A program made the position numbers and the translations under genes. Of a DNA stretch of 64,000 nt, positions 38,347 through 46,552 are shown piece after piece (within the stretch, counting starts at the first letter, position 1; each line of letters opens with the position of its first letter). The stretch covers positions 1,240,001 to 1,304,000 of the forward strand of contig NZ_FUZV01000002.1 in the NCBI RefSeq assembly GCF_900167565.1, in the 5' to 3' direction. The notes under the pieces are model-generated. The model was not told the origin of the DNA. It saw only the letters and a list, made by a program, of their open reading frames with translations, and made no database searches. Origin of the DNA: Pseudoxanthomonas indica. GTDB taxonomy: Bacteria; Pseudomonadota; Gammaproteobacteria; Xanthomonadales; Xanthomonadaceae.

Positions 38347-38362
38347 TGCAAGACGTATGCCA
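38347..38362 (-). promoter_or_regulatory. Sigma-54 promoter of the flgB operon
   Basis: On the minus strand TGGCAT-N5-TTGCA, ending 34 bp before the flgB ATG. It fits the RpoN consensus well and marks flgBCDEF onward as a mid-class flagellar operon. Confidence 0.75.
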
Positions 38363-38374
38363 ATGGCACTGTTT

Positions 38375-38395
38375 CCTTCCCCCGTCGGGGGAAGG
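38375..38395. repeat. Nine-bp hairpin repeat upstream of the flgB promoter
   Basis: CCTTCCCCC-GTC-GGGGGAAGG, followed at 38412-38460 by a second long imperfect palindrome with TACGGCG/CGCCGTA arms. These intergenic palindromes lie between cheV and flgB and may end cheV transcription. Confidence 0.7.
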
Positions 38396-38476
38396 TGCCC
38401 GCAGGGCGGATGGGGGTACGGCGGAGTCCGTGGCGTCGGATCGCCCACGACTTCGCCGTACCCTCACCCCAACCCA

Positions 38477-38557
38477 CTCCCGGAGGGAGAGGGAGCAAAG
38501 ATGGTCTCTCCCGGAGGGAGAGGGGGCAAATATGGTCTCTCCCGGAGGGAGAGGGGA
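38477..38557. repeat. Three tandem 31-bp repeats, each with a hairpin
   Basis: Units start at 38477, 38508 and 38539 (the last truncated to about 19 bp). Each begins CTCCCGGAGGGAGAGGG, itself a small palindrome, then a spacer with CAAA and ATGGTCT. The first two differ at two positions. They sit just past the cheV stop. Confidence 0.85.
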
Positions 38558-38565
38558 CTGAAGCC

Positions 38566-39516
38566 TTACGCCGCCTTGGCGGCCACCACATGGCGGAGGC
38601 GGTTGAGCACGTAATCCGCCAGCTCATGCGGGCTGTACTTGGCCACGAAGGCGTTGGCGCCCACCCGTTCGACCATGGCGTTGTTGAAAACGCCGGACAA
38701 GGAGGTGTGCAGCAGCACGTACAGGCCGGCCAGACCGGCATGGCGACGGATTTCCGTCGTCAGGGTGTAGCCGTCCATGGCCGGCATTTCGATGTCGGAG
38801 ATGACCATGGCATAGCGATCCGCCGGATTTTCGCCGCTGGCGTGGATCTGCAAGAGGTGTTCCAGCGCCTGCTTGCCGTCGGAGAGCAGCGTAGCGCTGA
38901 CCCCCAGCTGGTCCAGCACGCTGCGGATCTGCGAGCGGGCCACGCGTGAGTCATCCACCACCAGCACCTGCAGGGGCGGGGCGTCGGCAGGCAGCGCCAT
39001 TTCCGGCGCCAGCGGGGCGTCCATGCGCGCGTTGGAGATGTCGGCCAGCACGCTTTCCACGTCGATCACCTGGATCAATTCGCCCTGGAAACGCGTGACT
39101 GCGGTGAGATAACTGGCTTCGGCGCCCAGTTCCGGCGGCGGGTGGATGTCCTCCACCGCGATGTTGACGATGCGCTCGACGTCGCTGACCAGGAACCCCT
39201 GCACCGAGCGGTTGAATTCGGTCACCACCAGGTAGTTGGGCGCGTTCTTCGGGTCCGGGTCGCGCTCGGGATGGCGGATGCTCAGGCCCAGGTCCAGCAC
39301 CGGAATCGAACGCCCGCGCACATCGGCCGCGCCGGCGAACTCACCGGGCAGGCCGGGCAGCTGGAACAACGGCGGCCGCCGCAGCACCTCCTGCACCTTG
39401 AAGACATTGACGCCAAAAAGCTGGCGCCCGCCCAGCCGGAACAGCAGCAGGGCCAAACGATTGTGGCCGGCCAGGCGCGTGCGCTGGTCGATTCGGTTGA
39501 GCAGATCCTGGGTCAT
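38566..39516 (-). CDS. cheV: CheV, CheW-receiver coupling protein
   Basis: A 316-residue chemotaxis adaptor: CheW-like domain (about 20-165; FGVNVFKVQEVL, GAADVRGRSIPVLDLG) and a C-terminal receiver with phospho-acceptor D241 in VISDIEMPAMDGYTL. It links receptors to CheA and can act as a phosphate sink. A perfect sigma-28 site ends only 6 nt before the ATG, which would make the mRNA almost leaderless. Confidence 0.96.
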   Translation of the reverse strand: MTQDLLNRIDQRTRLAGHNRLALLLFRLGGRQLFGVNVFKVQEVLRRPPLFQLPGLPGEFAGAADVRGRSIPVLDLGLSIRHPERDPDPKNAPNYLVVTEFNRSVQGFLVSDVERIVNIAVEDIHPPPELGAEASYLTAVTRFQGELIQVIDVESVLADISNARMDAPLAPEMALPADAPPLQVLVVDDSRVARSQIRSVLDQLGVSATLLSDGKQALEHLLQIHASGENPADRYAMVISDIEMPAMDGYTLTTEIRRHAGLAGLYVLLHTSLSGVFNNAMVERVGANAFVAKYSPHELADYVLNRLRHVVAAKAA

Positions 39517-39522
39517 GCAGCC

Positions 39523-39549
39523 TTATCGGCGTGGACGGGCGGTGCTTTA
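39523..39549 (-). promoter_or_regulatory. Sigma-28 (FliA) promoter of cheV
   Basis: TAAA-N15-GCCGATAA on the minus strand, an exact consensus match. Confidence 0.88.
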
Positions 39550-39573
39550 GTAATCGGGCACTCGCGGACTGCT

Positions 39574-39597
39574 CCCTCCCCCGTAAACGGGGGAGGG
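39574..39597. repeat. Eleven-bp palindrome between cheV and flgA
   Basis: CCCTCCCCCGT-AA-ACGGGGGAGGG, with a partial second copy of the GGGAGGGGGCCAA half at 39626-39638. Same family as the G/C-rich hairpins near flgB and after 42,579. Confidence 0.7.
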
Positions 39598-39693
39598 GGC
39601 CAAGAGCGCAACCTGCCTCCGCAACGGGAGGGGGCCAAAAGCAGCGTCCGCCCTCATGGTTCCCATGCACGGCGGGAAGCGCACATTCAACTT

Positions 39694-39709
39694 AGGCACG
39701 CGGCTTGCA
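39694..39709 (+). promoter_or_regulatory. Sigma-54 promoter of flgA
   Basis: AGGCAC-N5-TTGCA. The predicted mRNA start falls near 39721, which argues for the flgA ATG at 39743 rather than the one at 39722. Confidence 0.65.
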
Positions 39710-39742
39710 CGCTCTGCCGCGATGATCCGCCAGAGCACCGCC

Positions 39743-40414
39743 ATGCGCCTTTCGATTGCCCCGTTTGCCATGCGCCGATTCCTGTTTATGCCCGCCTTGC
39801 TGCTGGCCTCGCTGGCCGCTTACGCCACCGAGTTCCAATCGGTGGACAGCATCCGTGCGGCGGCCGAGGGGGCGCTGGCATCGTCGGGACAGGCGCAGGC
39901 CACGCTGGACGCCAACCTGCGCATGCCGAAGTGCGGGTCCGCGTTGCAGGCCAGTGTGCAGAACGCCAGTTCGGTGGAAGTGAGCTGCCCGCAGGGTTGG
40001 CGTTTGTTCGTGCCGGTCAAGGTGCGGCGCAGCCAGACCGTGCTGGTGCTCAGCCGTGGCATTGCCCCGGGCCAAGCCATCACCGCCGATGCCTTTGTCG
40101 CCGAAACCCGCGACGCCGGCCGTATCAACGGCGCGGCGCTGAGCGACCCGGCCCAGGCCGTGGGGCAGGTGGCGCGGCGGATGCTCACGCCGGGCTCGGT
40201 GCTGTCGTCCAATGATCTGGTAGCGCCGCGGCTGATTCGTCGTGGCGACACCGTCGCCCTGGTCTCGCGCCGGGGCGGCGTGGAAGTGCGCGTCACCGGC
40301 AAGGCGCTGGCCGATGCCGGCGAGAACGAACGGGTGACCGTGGAAAACGCGTCCTCGCGCAGGGTGGTGCAGGGCGTGGTGGGTCCGGGCGGCGACGTCT
40401 GGGTGACCCGCTGA
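39743..40414 (+). CDS. flgA: FlgA, P-ring assembly chaperone
   Basis: A 223-residue periplasmic protein with a signal peptide (hydrophobic core about 11-24, cleavage after AYA) and a C-terminal SAF-type domain (RGIAPGQAITADAFV, MLTPGSVLSSNDL, VTVENASSRRVVQGVV). It helps polymerise FlgI. Upstream in-frame ATG codons exist at 39656 and 39722, but the sigma-54 promoter position favours 39743. Confidence 0.93.
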   Translation: MRLSIAPFAMRRFLFMPALLLASLAAYATEFQSVDSIRAAAEGALASSGQAQATLDANLRMPKCGSALQASVQNASSVEVSCPQGWRLFVPVKVRRSQTVLVLSRGIAPGQAITADAFVAETRDAGRINGAALSDPAQAVGQVARRMLTPGSVLSSNDLVAPRLIRRGDTVALVSRRGGVEVRVTGKALADAGENERVTVENASSRRVVQGVVGPGGDVWVTR

Positions 40415-40434
40415 AAAAAAATCCGCCCGGCCGC

Positions 40435-40461
40435 TAAAGTCCTTGCCAGGGCGGCCGATAC
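40435..40461 (+). promoter_or_regulatory. Sigma-28 promoter 1 of flgM
   Basis: TAAA-N15-GCCGATAC, 118 bp before the flgM ATG. Confidence 0.8.
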
Positions 40462-40521
40462 CGAACGAGCAAGGGATTGGTTCGTGCTGCCACGTCAGTC
40501 AGATTTTGTGCAATCCGTCAC

Positions 40522-40548
40522 TAAAGTTCCTGCGGTGACGGCCGATAA
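40522..40548 (+). promoter_or_regulatory. Sigma-28 promoter 2 of flgM
   Basis: TAAA-N15-GCCGATAA, an exact consensus match 30 bp before the flgM ATG. Confidence 0.88.
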
Positions 40549-40578
40549 CCCCTTTGAACCCGCAACAGGTAGACCGAA

Positions 40579-40884
40579 ATGAGCCAGAAAATCGAAGGCA
40601 ACGTGCCTTCTGCCATCCGCAGCACCGGTCCCATCGGTGGCAAGGTGGCGGCATCCGGCGCCGAACGTTCGCGTCCCGTCGAGGCCAGCGCCGGTGGCGA
40701 CAGCCTCAAGCTGACCGGTGAGGCCACCAGCCTGCAGGCCCTGCAGCGCGAACTGTCCTCGGCTTCGGCGGTGGACACGGCGCGTGTGCAGAGCGTGCGC
40801 GACGCGCTCCAGGCCGGCACCTACAAAATCAATGCCGAGGCGATCGCCGATGGCATGTTGAGCCTGGAACGTCAGCTCGGCTGA
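40579..40884 (+). CDS. flgM: FlgM, anti-sigma-28 factor
   Basis: A 101-residue protein. The unstructured N-terminal half is followed by the FlgM domain (about 50-101; SSASAVDTARVQSVRDALQ, YKINAEAIADGMLSLE) that binds FliA. Two sigma-28 promoters precede it, which gives negative autoregulation. The stop overlaps the flgN start as TGATG. Confidence 0.95.
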   Translation: MSQKIEGNVPSAIRSTGPIGGKVAASGAERSRPVEASAGGDSLKLTGEATSLQALQRELSSASAVDTARVQSVRDALQAGTYKINAEAIADGMLSLERQLG

Positions 40885-41231
40885 TGCCCGCGCCCATGGA
40901 CGATCTGCTGGACACGCTGGGCGCGGCACTGGCCGAGGAACGCCGCGCCATCCTCGACCATGATGTCGAGGCGCTGATGCGTTCCACCCAGGCCAAGCTG
41001 GCCACCCTGCGCCAGCTCGAAGCCCGCGCGCCCGGCGCCGATGCCTCCTTCGATGCCCGCCTGCGCGAACTGTCCGAAGCCAACCAGGCCAACGGCGCGC
41101 TGTTGTCACGCCGCCGCCGCGAAGTGAATTGGGCCCTGCGTCACCTGGGCCGCAGCGAAAGCAGCGGCGCCTACGACGCCAACGGCCAGACCGACACCAT
41201 CAACCGCAGCCGCCCGCTCGGCGTGGTGTGA
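40884..41231 (+). CDS. flgN: FlgN-like export chaperone
   Basis: A 115-residue, mainly helical protein translated from the TGATG overlap with flgM. Size, position and the heptad-like N-terminal helices (LLDTLGAALAEERRAILDHD) fit FlgN, the chaperone for FlgK and FlgL. Sequence conservation in this family is low, so the call rests largely on gene order. Confidence 0.85.
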   Translation: MPAPMDDLLDTLGAALAEERRAILDHDVEALMRSTQAKLATLRQLEARAPGADASFDARLRELSEANQANGALLSRRRREVNWALRHLGRSESSGAYDANGQTDTINRSRPLGVV

Positions 41232-41234
41232 ATC

Positions 41235-41272
41235 TGTAGGTGGGATCTGCAGCTCCTCCTGCAAAGCCTGGG
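41235..41272. repeat. Degenerate REP-like element
   Basis: CTGTAGGTGGGATCTGCAGC followed by TCCTCCTGCAAAGCC; it resembles the GTAGGAG palindromes elsewhere in the window but is imperfect. Confidence 0.45.
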
Positions 41273-41346
41273 CTGCGCTTGCCCCGGGTAAGTTGCATGC
41301 CGATACTGGCAAGCCTGTACGTCGCATCCGGATCCAGGCTGTTCCA

Positions 41347-42579
41347 GTGAGTTCACCCAGCGCCACCCGCGGCAGCGGAGATACCCCTTCCTTCGTCGAC
41401 ATCCAGGCGCTCAGCGAGCTCATGGATGACGGCGTATTGCTGTGTCGCGGCGAAGATCGCCCGCTGCATGCCAACGCTTCGGCGCTTGCACTGATCAAGG
41501 TCGCCAACGAAACCGCCGCGCTGCATGCCCTGCTCGCGCTGGTGCCAGCCGAGGCCCGCCGTGCCGCGCGCGCCACCGGACGCTGGAGTGGGGAACTGGC
41601 ATTCGAGGATGGCCGCATCCTGCAGTTGCGCGTGTACCACCACCATGCCGCCGCCGATGAGGGCTACCTGCTCGCGCTTTTCCACGACATCAGCGAAGGC
41701 CATGCGCGCCAGCAGGAATTGCAGCGCCGGCATGCGCAGCTGCGGCAGACGCTGATTCGCCTGGCCGGCACCCAGGAGCAACTGGTGCAGTCGGAAAAGA
41801 TGGCTTCGATTGGCCAGCTGGCGGCTGGCGTCGCCCACGAAATCAACAATCCCATCGGCTATGTGCATTCCAACCTGGGATCCCTGCAGGAATACCTGCA
41901 CAGCCTGTTCGCGCTGATTGAAATGTACGAGCGTTCCCTGCGCGCACCGGATCCCAAGGCGCTGCTGCCGGAAATCGACGACATGCGTTCGCGCTTCGAC
42001 ATCGACTTCATCTCCAGCGACCTGCCGCAGCTGATGGCCGAGTCGCGCGAGGGCATCGAGCGGGTCACCCAGATCGTGCGCAGCCTGAAGGACTTTTCGT
42101 ATTCCGGGCGCGATGACTCGTGGAAGCTGGCCGATCTGCATCACGGCCTGGATTCCACCATCAACATCATCTGGAACGAGCTCAAGTACAAGATCACCCT
42201 GGAAAAGCAGTACGGCAAGCTGCCGCTGGTGCAGTGCCTGCCGTCCGAGCTCAACCAGGTGTTCATGAACATCCTGCTCAATGCCGGCCACGCCATCGAA
42301 GAGCGCGGGCACATCACCGTCAGCACGGGTCTGAGCGGCGAAGAAGTGTGGATTGAAATCGCCGACACCGGCAGCGGCATTCCCGAGAACATCCTGCAGA
42401 ACATCTTCGACCCGTTCTTCACCACCAAGCCGGTCGGCAGCGGCACCGGCCTGGGCCTGTCGATTTCCTACGGCATCGTGAAAAAGCACAACGGCCGCAT
42501 CGAGGTCAGCAGCGTGATGGGCGAGGGCTCGGTGTTCCGCATTACCTTGCCGGTGCGGCAGCCTGCGAAGGAACAGTAG
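41347..42579 (+). CDS. PAS-type sensor histidine kinase
   Basis: A cytosolic kinase of about 410 residues. A PAS-like sensor region ([19 protein letters not shown] to [12 protein letters not shown]) leads into a coiled coil, then HisKA with the acceptor His in [18 protein letters not shown], and HATPase with [26 protein letters not shown] and [11 protein letters not shown]. There is no membrane helix. The start is uncertain: GTG 41347 is preferred, TTG 41293 lies beside a repeat. No cognate regulator is adjacent. Confidence 0.9.
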   Translation: MSSPSATRGSGDTPSFVDIQALSELMDDGVLLCRGEDRPLHANASALALIKVANETAALHALLALVPAEARRAARATGRWSGELAFEDGRILQLRVYHHHAAADEGYLLALFHDISEGHARQQELQRRHAQLRQTLIRLAGTQEQLVQSEKMASIGQLAAGVAHEINNPIGYVHSNLGSLQEYLHSLFALIEMYERSLRAPDPKALLPEIDDMRSRFDIDFISSDLPQLMAESREGIERVTQIVRSLKDFSYSGRDDSWKLADLHHGLDSTINIIWNELKYKITLEKQYGKLPLVQCLPSELNQVFMNILLNAGHAIEERGHITVSTGLSGEEVWIEIADTGSGIPENILQNIFDPFFTTKPVGSGTGLGLSISYGIVKKHNGRIEVSSVMGEGSVFRITLPVRQPAKEQ

Positions 42580-42678
42580 CCGCTGTGCTCCCTCTCCCGT
42601 TTACGAGGGAGGGTTGGGGTGGAGGCGGAGCGAAGACGGGATCTGAAGGATGCGGACTTCGTTCCGCCCCCATCCCAA

Positions 42679-44379
42679 CTACCGGTGCGGCATCTCGTAG
42701 GTAGTGAACGCCTGGCGGATATGTTCGCGCAGGTCGTCGTCATTCCACGGCTTGGTCAGGAAGCGGTAGATCTCGCCGCGGTTGATCGCCTCGGTGACCG
42801 TGGCCAGATCGGTGTAGCCCGACAGCACCAGGCGCACGGTATCGGGGTAGAGCACGCGCACGCGGCCGAGGAATTCGGTGCCGCTCATGTCGGACATGCG
42901 CTGATCCGACAGGATCACCTGCACGTCGTTGGTGGCCAGCAGTTCGAAGGCATCATTGACGCTGCTCGCGGCCAGGATGCGGTAGCCGTCGCGGCGGAAC
43001 AGGCGCACCAGCGAGCGCAGGATGTTTTCCTCGTCGTCCAGCAACAGCAGGGTGCGGTCCGGCTTGGTGGCGGCAAACGCATCCGAACGCAGGTAGCGCC
43101 GGCGCAGCACCGAGCCGGCGTCTTCGGCCGACATCGGTTCGCCAAACAGATGGCCCTGGAACATGTCGCAATGGTTGCGGCGCAGGAAACCCAGCTGGAT
43201 GTCCGTTTCCACGCCGTGGGCAATCACTTTCATGCCCAACTGGTGGCCCATCGCGATGATCGCGCAGGTGATGGCCACTTCGCGCGCGCTGTTGGGCACG
43301 CCTTTGACGAAGCTGCGGTCGATCTTGATCTTGTCCACCGAAAACCGCACCAGCGAATCCAGGTTGGAATCGCCCATGCCGAAATCATCCAGGGTCAGCC
43401 GCACGCCTTCGCGGTGCAGGCTGGCCAGGGTGCGATGGACCAGGTGGGTGTCCTTGGCCAGCGCGTTCTGGCGCACTTCCAGCACCACCATCTGTTGCGG
43501 AATGCCGGCATCCTGCATGGCTTCCAGGACTTCCATCACGAAGTCCGGGCGCAGCAGCTGCAGGGTGGACACGTTGACCGCGATCTCGAAATCGTCAAAG
43601 CCCCAGTCGCGCCAGATACGCGCCTGGCGGAAGGCATTGCGCAGTACCCAGTCGCCAATCTGCACGATCACGCCGAGTTTCTCGGCCACGTGCATGAAGC
43701 GCTCCGGCACCAGCATGCCCAGCGCGGGCGAATGCCAGCGCAGCAGCGCTTCCATGCCGATCACGCGGCCATCGTGCGCGTTGATCTGCGGCTGGTAGTG
43801 AAGGCGGAATTCGTTATTGGCAATCGCGTTGACGATCTGCCGGGCAATGATGCTGTCGCTGCGGATGCTGACGGCGGCGTCGCGGGTGTAGCGGCGCACC
43901 AGGTTCAGGCCTTCGTGCTTGGCCTGGCCCACGGCGGTTTCCGCACAGGCGAGCAGGCCGCTGCTGGTGGTGGCGTCTTCCGGGCACAGCGCCAGGCCGA
44001 TGGTGGGCGTCAGGAACAGGGTGTAAGGCAACACCGTCATCGGCAGCTCGACGTGGTCGCGCAGCTGCGCACCGAAATCGTCGGGATTGGGGCCGCCCGG
44101 ACGACGCGGCAGCGCGACGATGAACTCATCGCTGCCATGTCGCCACACGCGCGCCTCGCTGCCCAGCTGCTCGACCAGGCGGCGACCGAGCAGGGCCAGC
44201 GCCTGGTCGCCGACATCGGCGCCCATGTTCTCGTTGATCGAACGGAAGTGGTCGATGTCCACGTGCAGCAGCATCAGCGGCGTGCCGCCATTGACCGCTT
44301 CGGCCACCATCGCCTGCAGTTCCGGATCCTGGCCACCCAGGCGCGCGATCGGCGTGGGCGTGCTGCCAAAGGTCGACAT
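42679..44379 (-). CDS. GGDEF-EAL-receiver protein with degenerate active sites
   Basis: A 566-residue response regulator with an unusual order: GGDEF-like domain (signature RHGSDEF, so not GGDEF), EAL-like domain (GMEALLRW) and a C-terminal receiver (phospho-acceptor in VILSDQRMSDMSG, then TKPW, as in RpfG-type receivers). In the EAL part the LE-T-E segment reads LEVRQN and the AEGVE loop reads AHGVET, so metal-coordinating glutamates are changed while DDFG and KIDRSFV remain. It is probably a c-di-GMP binder or regulator rather than a good phosphodiesterase. TGATG overlap with the upstream kinase gene makes the pair a two-component system. Confidence 0.88.
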   Translation of the reverse strand: MSTFGSTPTPIARLGGQDPELQAMVAEAVNGGTPLMLLHVDIDHFRSINENMGADVGDQALALLGRRLVEQLGSEARVWRHGSDEFIVALPRRPGGPNPDDFGAQLRDHVELPMTVLPYTLFLTPTIGLALCPEDATTSSGLLACAETAVGQAKHEGLNLVRRYTRDAAVSIRSDSIIARQIVNAIANNEFRLHYQPQINAHDGRVIGMEALLRWHSPALGMLVPERFMHVAEKLGVIVQIGDWVLRNAFRQARIWRDWGFDDFEIAVNVSTLQLLRPDFVMEVLEAMQDAGIPQQMVVLEVRQNALAKDTHLVHRTLASLHREGVRLTLDDFGMGDSNLDSLVRFSVDKIKIDRSFVKGVPNSAREVAITCAIIAMGHQLGMKVIAHGVETDIQLGFLRRNHCDMFQGHLFGEPMSAEDAGSVLRRRYLRSDAFAATKPDRTLLLLDDEENILRSLVRLFRRDGYRILAASSVNDAFELLATNDVQVILSDQRMSDMSGTEFLGRVRVLYPDTVRLVLSGYTDLATVTEAINRGEIYRFLTKPWNDDDLREHIRQAFTTYEMPHR

Positions 44380-45029
44380 CAGGTCGGCACTCCCCGCCAG
44401 GGCAGACGCAGATCGACCTGCACGTGACCAGCCGTCGAGCGGGTCAGCGCGAGCTCGCCGCCGTAAGCGTTGGCGCGTGCATGCAATTGCGCCAGCAGGC
44501 CGGCGTCGGGCGCCTCGCCGTCATGCTCGATGCGCAGCGCCAGGCAGTCGTCGATGCGGGCGGCGGTGATGGCCAGCCGCGACAGCGCCGTCGGCGCCAG
44601 CAGCACGTCCTGGACGCTGCGGAAGGCGGTCAGCTCGATCGCCGCCGCGGCGCGATCTTCGTCTGCCAGCGCCACCTCGATGTGCGCCGGCACGCCCCAG
44701 CGCGCCTGCCACGCCTCGGCTTCGCCACGCAGCGACGCCTGCAGGCCCAATGCCTCCAGCTGCGGTGGCCGCAGCACGCTGTACAACTCGCGCAGGCGGG
44801 CGACGGTGTCATCGGCGATGCGCACGATCTCGGCCAGGTCTTCGCGCCGCTGGGCGGCATCGTCTTCGTCGCCGGCCAGATGCGCCGACATCTTGATGGC
44901 CGAGACCGCCTGGCCAATCTCGTTGTGCAGAGCGCGCGCCACCTGCTGGCGCAGGGCTTCCTGTTGCGCGAACAAGGCGCGCAGCACGGCGTGATCCACG
45001 GGTGGGGCAGCGGAACCGGAAGCCATCAT
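44379..45029 (-). CDS. Small histidine kinase of the HisKA_3-like type
   Basis: About 216 residues, starting at one of two adjacent ATG codons (45029/45026). The phospho-acceptor region RALHNEIGQAVSAIKMSAH fits the NarX/DegS-type dimerisation domain. The ATPase half is short and lacks clear N and G boxes, so it may be a degenerate kinase or a phosphatase/phosphotransfer protein. No transmembrane or sensor domain is present. It overlaps the GGDEF-EAL-receiver gene and presumably signals to it. Confidence 0.75.
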   Translation of the reverse strand: MMASGSAAPPVDHAVLRALFAQQEALRQQVARALHNEIGQAVSAIKMSAHLAGDEDDAAQRREDLAEIVRIADDTVARLRELYSVLRPPQLEALGLQASLRGEAEAWQARWGVPAHIEVALADEDRAAAAIELTAFRSVQDVLLAPTALSRLAITAARIDDCLALRIEHDGEAPDAGLLAQLHARANAYGGELALTRSTAGHVQVDLRLPWRGVPT

Positions 45030-45081
45030 CGAGACAGGGCAGGGCCATTCATGCGCTGAAGTATGCCATCGCCCGCCACCC

Positions 45082-45105
45082 GCGTAGGAGAGCCCACAGG
45101 CTCGC
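45082..45105. repeat. REP-like palindrome
   Basis: GTAGGAGAGCCCACAGGCTC, with a GAGCC/GGCTC stem, between two minus-strand signalling genes. Confidence 0.65.
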
Positions 45106-45119
45106 CCCCCTGGAAACGA

Positions 45120-45154
45120 GAACGCCGGGATTGCGCGTGGCAATCCCGGCGTTC
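45120..45154 (-). terminator. Fourteen-bp perfect hairpin after the short MCP gene
   Basis: GAACGCCGGGATTG-N7-CAATCCCGGCGTTC, 23 bp after the stop. Only a short T-run (TTT) follows on the minus strand. Confidence 0.75.
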
Positions 45155-45177
45155 GGACGTGCATCAGGTGCAGCGGA

Positions 45178-46365
45178 TCAGAACAACTCGACCGTACCCG
45201 CACCCATGGTCTGCTGCGCCACCGGCTTGTGCGGCGGACGCTCCCACTCGCGGCTCTGGTCGCGCAGGCGATTGCCCAGATGACGCAGGGCCGACAGCAG
45301 TTCCTGATCCATCGGGCCGCCGCTCTTGTGCAGCAGTTCCTGCAGGGCGATGGCTTCGCGGTTGATCGCGGTCAGGCGATCCAGGTGGGTGTTGGCGCTG
45401 CCCAGCGACTGGGTGGCGATGTCTTCGAACTGCAGGGCGCGCACGGCTTCGGCCACGTTGAGGTCGATGGCCTGGCCGCAGGAGGAAATCTCGCGCATGC
45501 CGTCGCCCAGCGAGGCGTTGATGGCGGCCACCTGGTGCAGCATGTTGGCCGCTTCGCCGCGTGCTTCCCGCGAACGGTCCAGATCGCGCGAGGCCATGTG
45601 CGACACGGTTTCGCGGACTTTGGCGATGGCGTCCTTGGAGCTGTGCGCCAGCTTGCGGATCTGCTCGTTGAAGGCGGTGGAACGTTCGGACAGGTTGCGC
45701 ACTTCGTCGGCGACCACCGCGAAGCCGCGACCGGCTTCACCGGCACGGGCCGCTTCGATGGCCGCGTTCAACGCCAGCAGGTTGGTCTGGTCGGCAATCG
45801 ACTTGACGTCTTCCAGCAGCGAGAAGATGCCGTCCAGGTGCTGCGCCATCTCGTCGATATGGTGGACCGTGGTGGAGCTCTGGCCGCTGACCTGTTCCAG
45901 CGCTTCCACCAGCTGTTCCATGCGCTGGCTGGCGTGCTGGGCAAAGCGGGCCACATCGACGCCGCCGCGATCGCCGTCGGCGCGGTCGACAATCCGCGAC
46001 ACCGCCTGGCTCTGCTCGCGCGACTTGCGCATCATCGAGTCGAAGCTGTCACCCAGGCCGCTGACCGCTTCGCGGATCAGGCCGCGGGCGCGTTCGATCT
46101 CGCTGCGCGAACCGTCGATTTCGTTGGCCACGAAGCGACGCAGTTCGTTGAGCAGGGTGTCCTGCTCGCGCAGGATGCTGGCCTGCTCGGGGCTGCGCTT
46201 GTGCGACTGCCAGACTTCCAGGAAGGCGAACAACAGCCAGGCCAGGGTCATCGTGCACAGGAAAGCCCAGCGAATCGGCGACGGCCAGTCGAAGGCAACC
46301 GACAGCGGGAAGACCAGGGTCAGGATCAGGGGGGCGGCAAGGCGGACCAGAATGCGGGAATACAT
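45178..46365 (-). CDS. Short methyl-accepting chemotaxis protein, two membrane helices
   Basis: A 395-residue receptor starting at 46365 (GAGAG upstream and consistent with the sigma-28 promoter 29 bp away; the upstream TTG/ATG frame start at 46386 would leave almost no leader). Two N-terminal helices (about 6-24 and 32-52) have almost no periplasmic loop, so it senses from the cytoplasm or membrane. The signalling hairpin is complete ([36 protein letters not shown]) and is followed by [11 protein letters not shown] and a charged tail. The C-terminus is TVELF, not the WxxF tail of the other receptors here, and matches the VELF end of CheD. Confidence 0.9.
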   Translation of the reverse strand: MYSRILVRLAAPLILTLVFPLSVAFDWPSPIRWAFLCTMTLAWLLFAFLEVWQSHKRSPEQASILREQDTLLNELRRFVANEIDGSRSEIERARGLIREAVSGLGDSFDSMMRKSREQSQAVSRIVDRADGDRGGVDVARFAQHASQRMEQLVEALEQVSGQSSTTVHHIDEMAQHLDGIFSLLEDVKSIADQTNLLALNAAIEAARAGEAGRGFAVVADEVRNLSERSTAFNEQIRKLAHSSKDAIAKVRETVSHMASRDLDRSREARGEAANMLHQVAAINASLGDGMREISSCGQAIDLNVAEAVRALQFEDIATQSLGSANTHLDRLTAINREAIALQELLHKSGGPMDQELLSALRHLGNRLRDQSREWERPPHKPVAQQTMGAGTVELF

Positions 46366-46393
46366 GAGTGCTCTCTGCTGAATCACGGTATGG

Positions 46394-46420
46394 ATATCGG
46401 CGATACCGGGGGGGTCTTTA
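46394..46420 (-). promoter_or_regulatory. Sigma-28 promoter of the short MCP gene
   Basis: TAAA-N15-GCCGATAT on the minus strand. Confidence 0.85.
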
Positions 46421-46500
46421 GCGTGGATGTGTCAGAAACGGGAAATCGGTTCATGCGCAAAAGCCCGTCAAAAAAGCAGCGCCGCGCGATCGCCGATGGT

Positions 46501-46521
46501 CGTAGGGGCTACCCCGACACG
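46501..46521. repeat. REP-like element between cheB and an MCP gene
   Basis: CGTAGGGGCTACCCCGACAC; it shares GGTCGTAGGGGCT with the copy at 59,189. Confidence 0.6.
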
Positions 46522-46552
46522 TTGGCGGGGCATGCCACGGACGCACCCGCAG

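Noticed and set aside
38314..38448. N-terminal extension of FlgB
   Set aside because: The extra residues are encoded by intergenic hairpin repeats and the sigma-54 promoter; the internal ATG has a good ribosome binding site and gives the family length.
38477..38557. Tandem 31-bp repeats as a CRISPR array
   Set aside because: The units are directly adjacent without unique spacers, only two and a half copies exist, and no cas genes are near.
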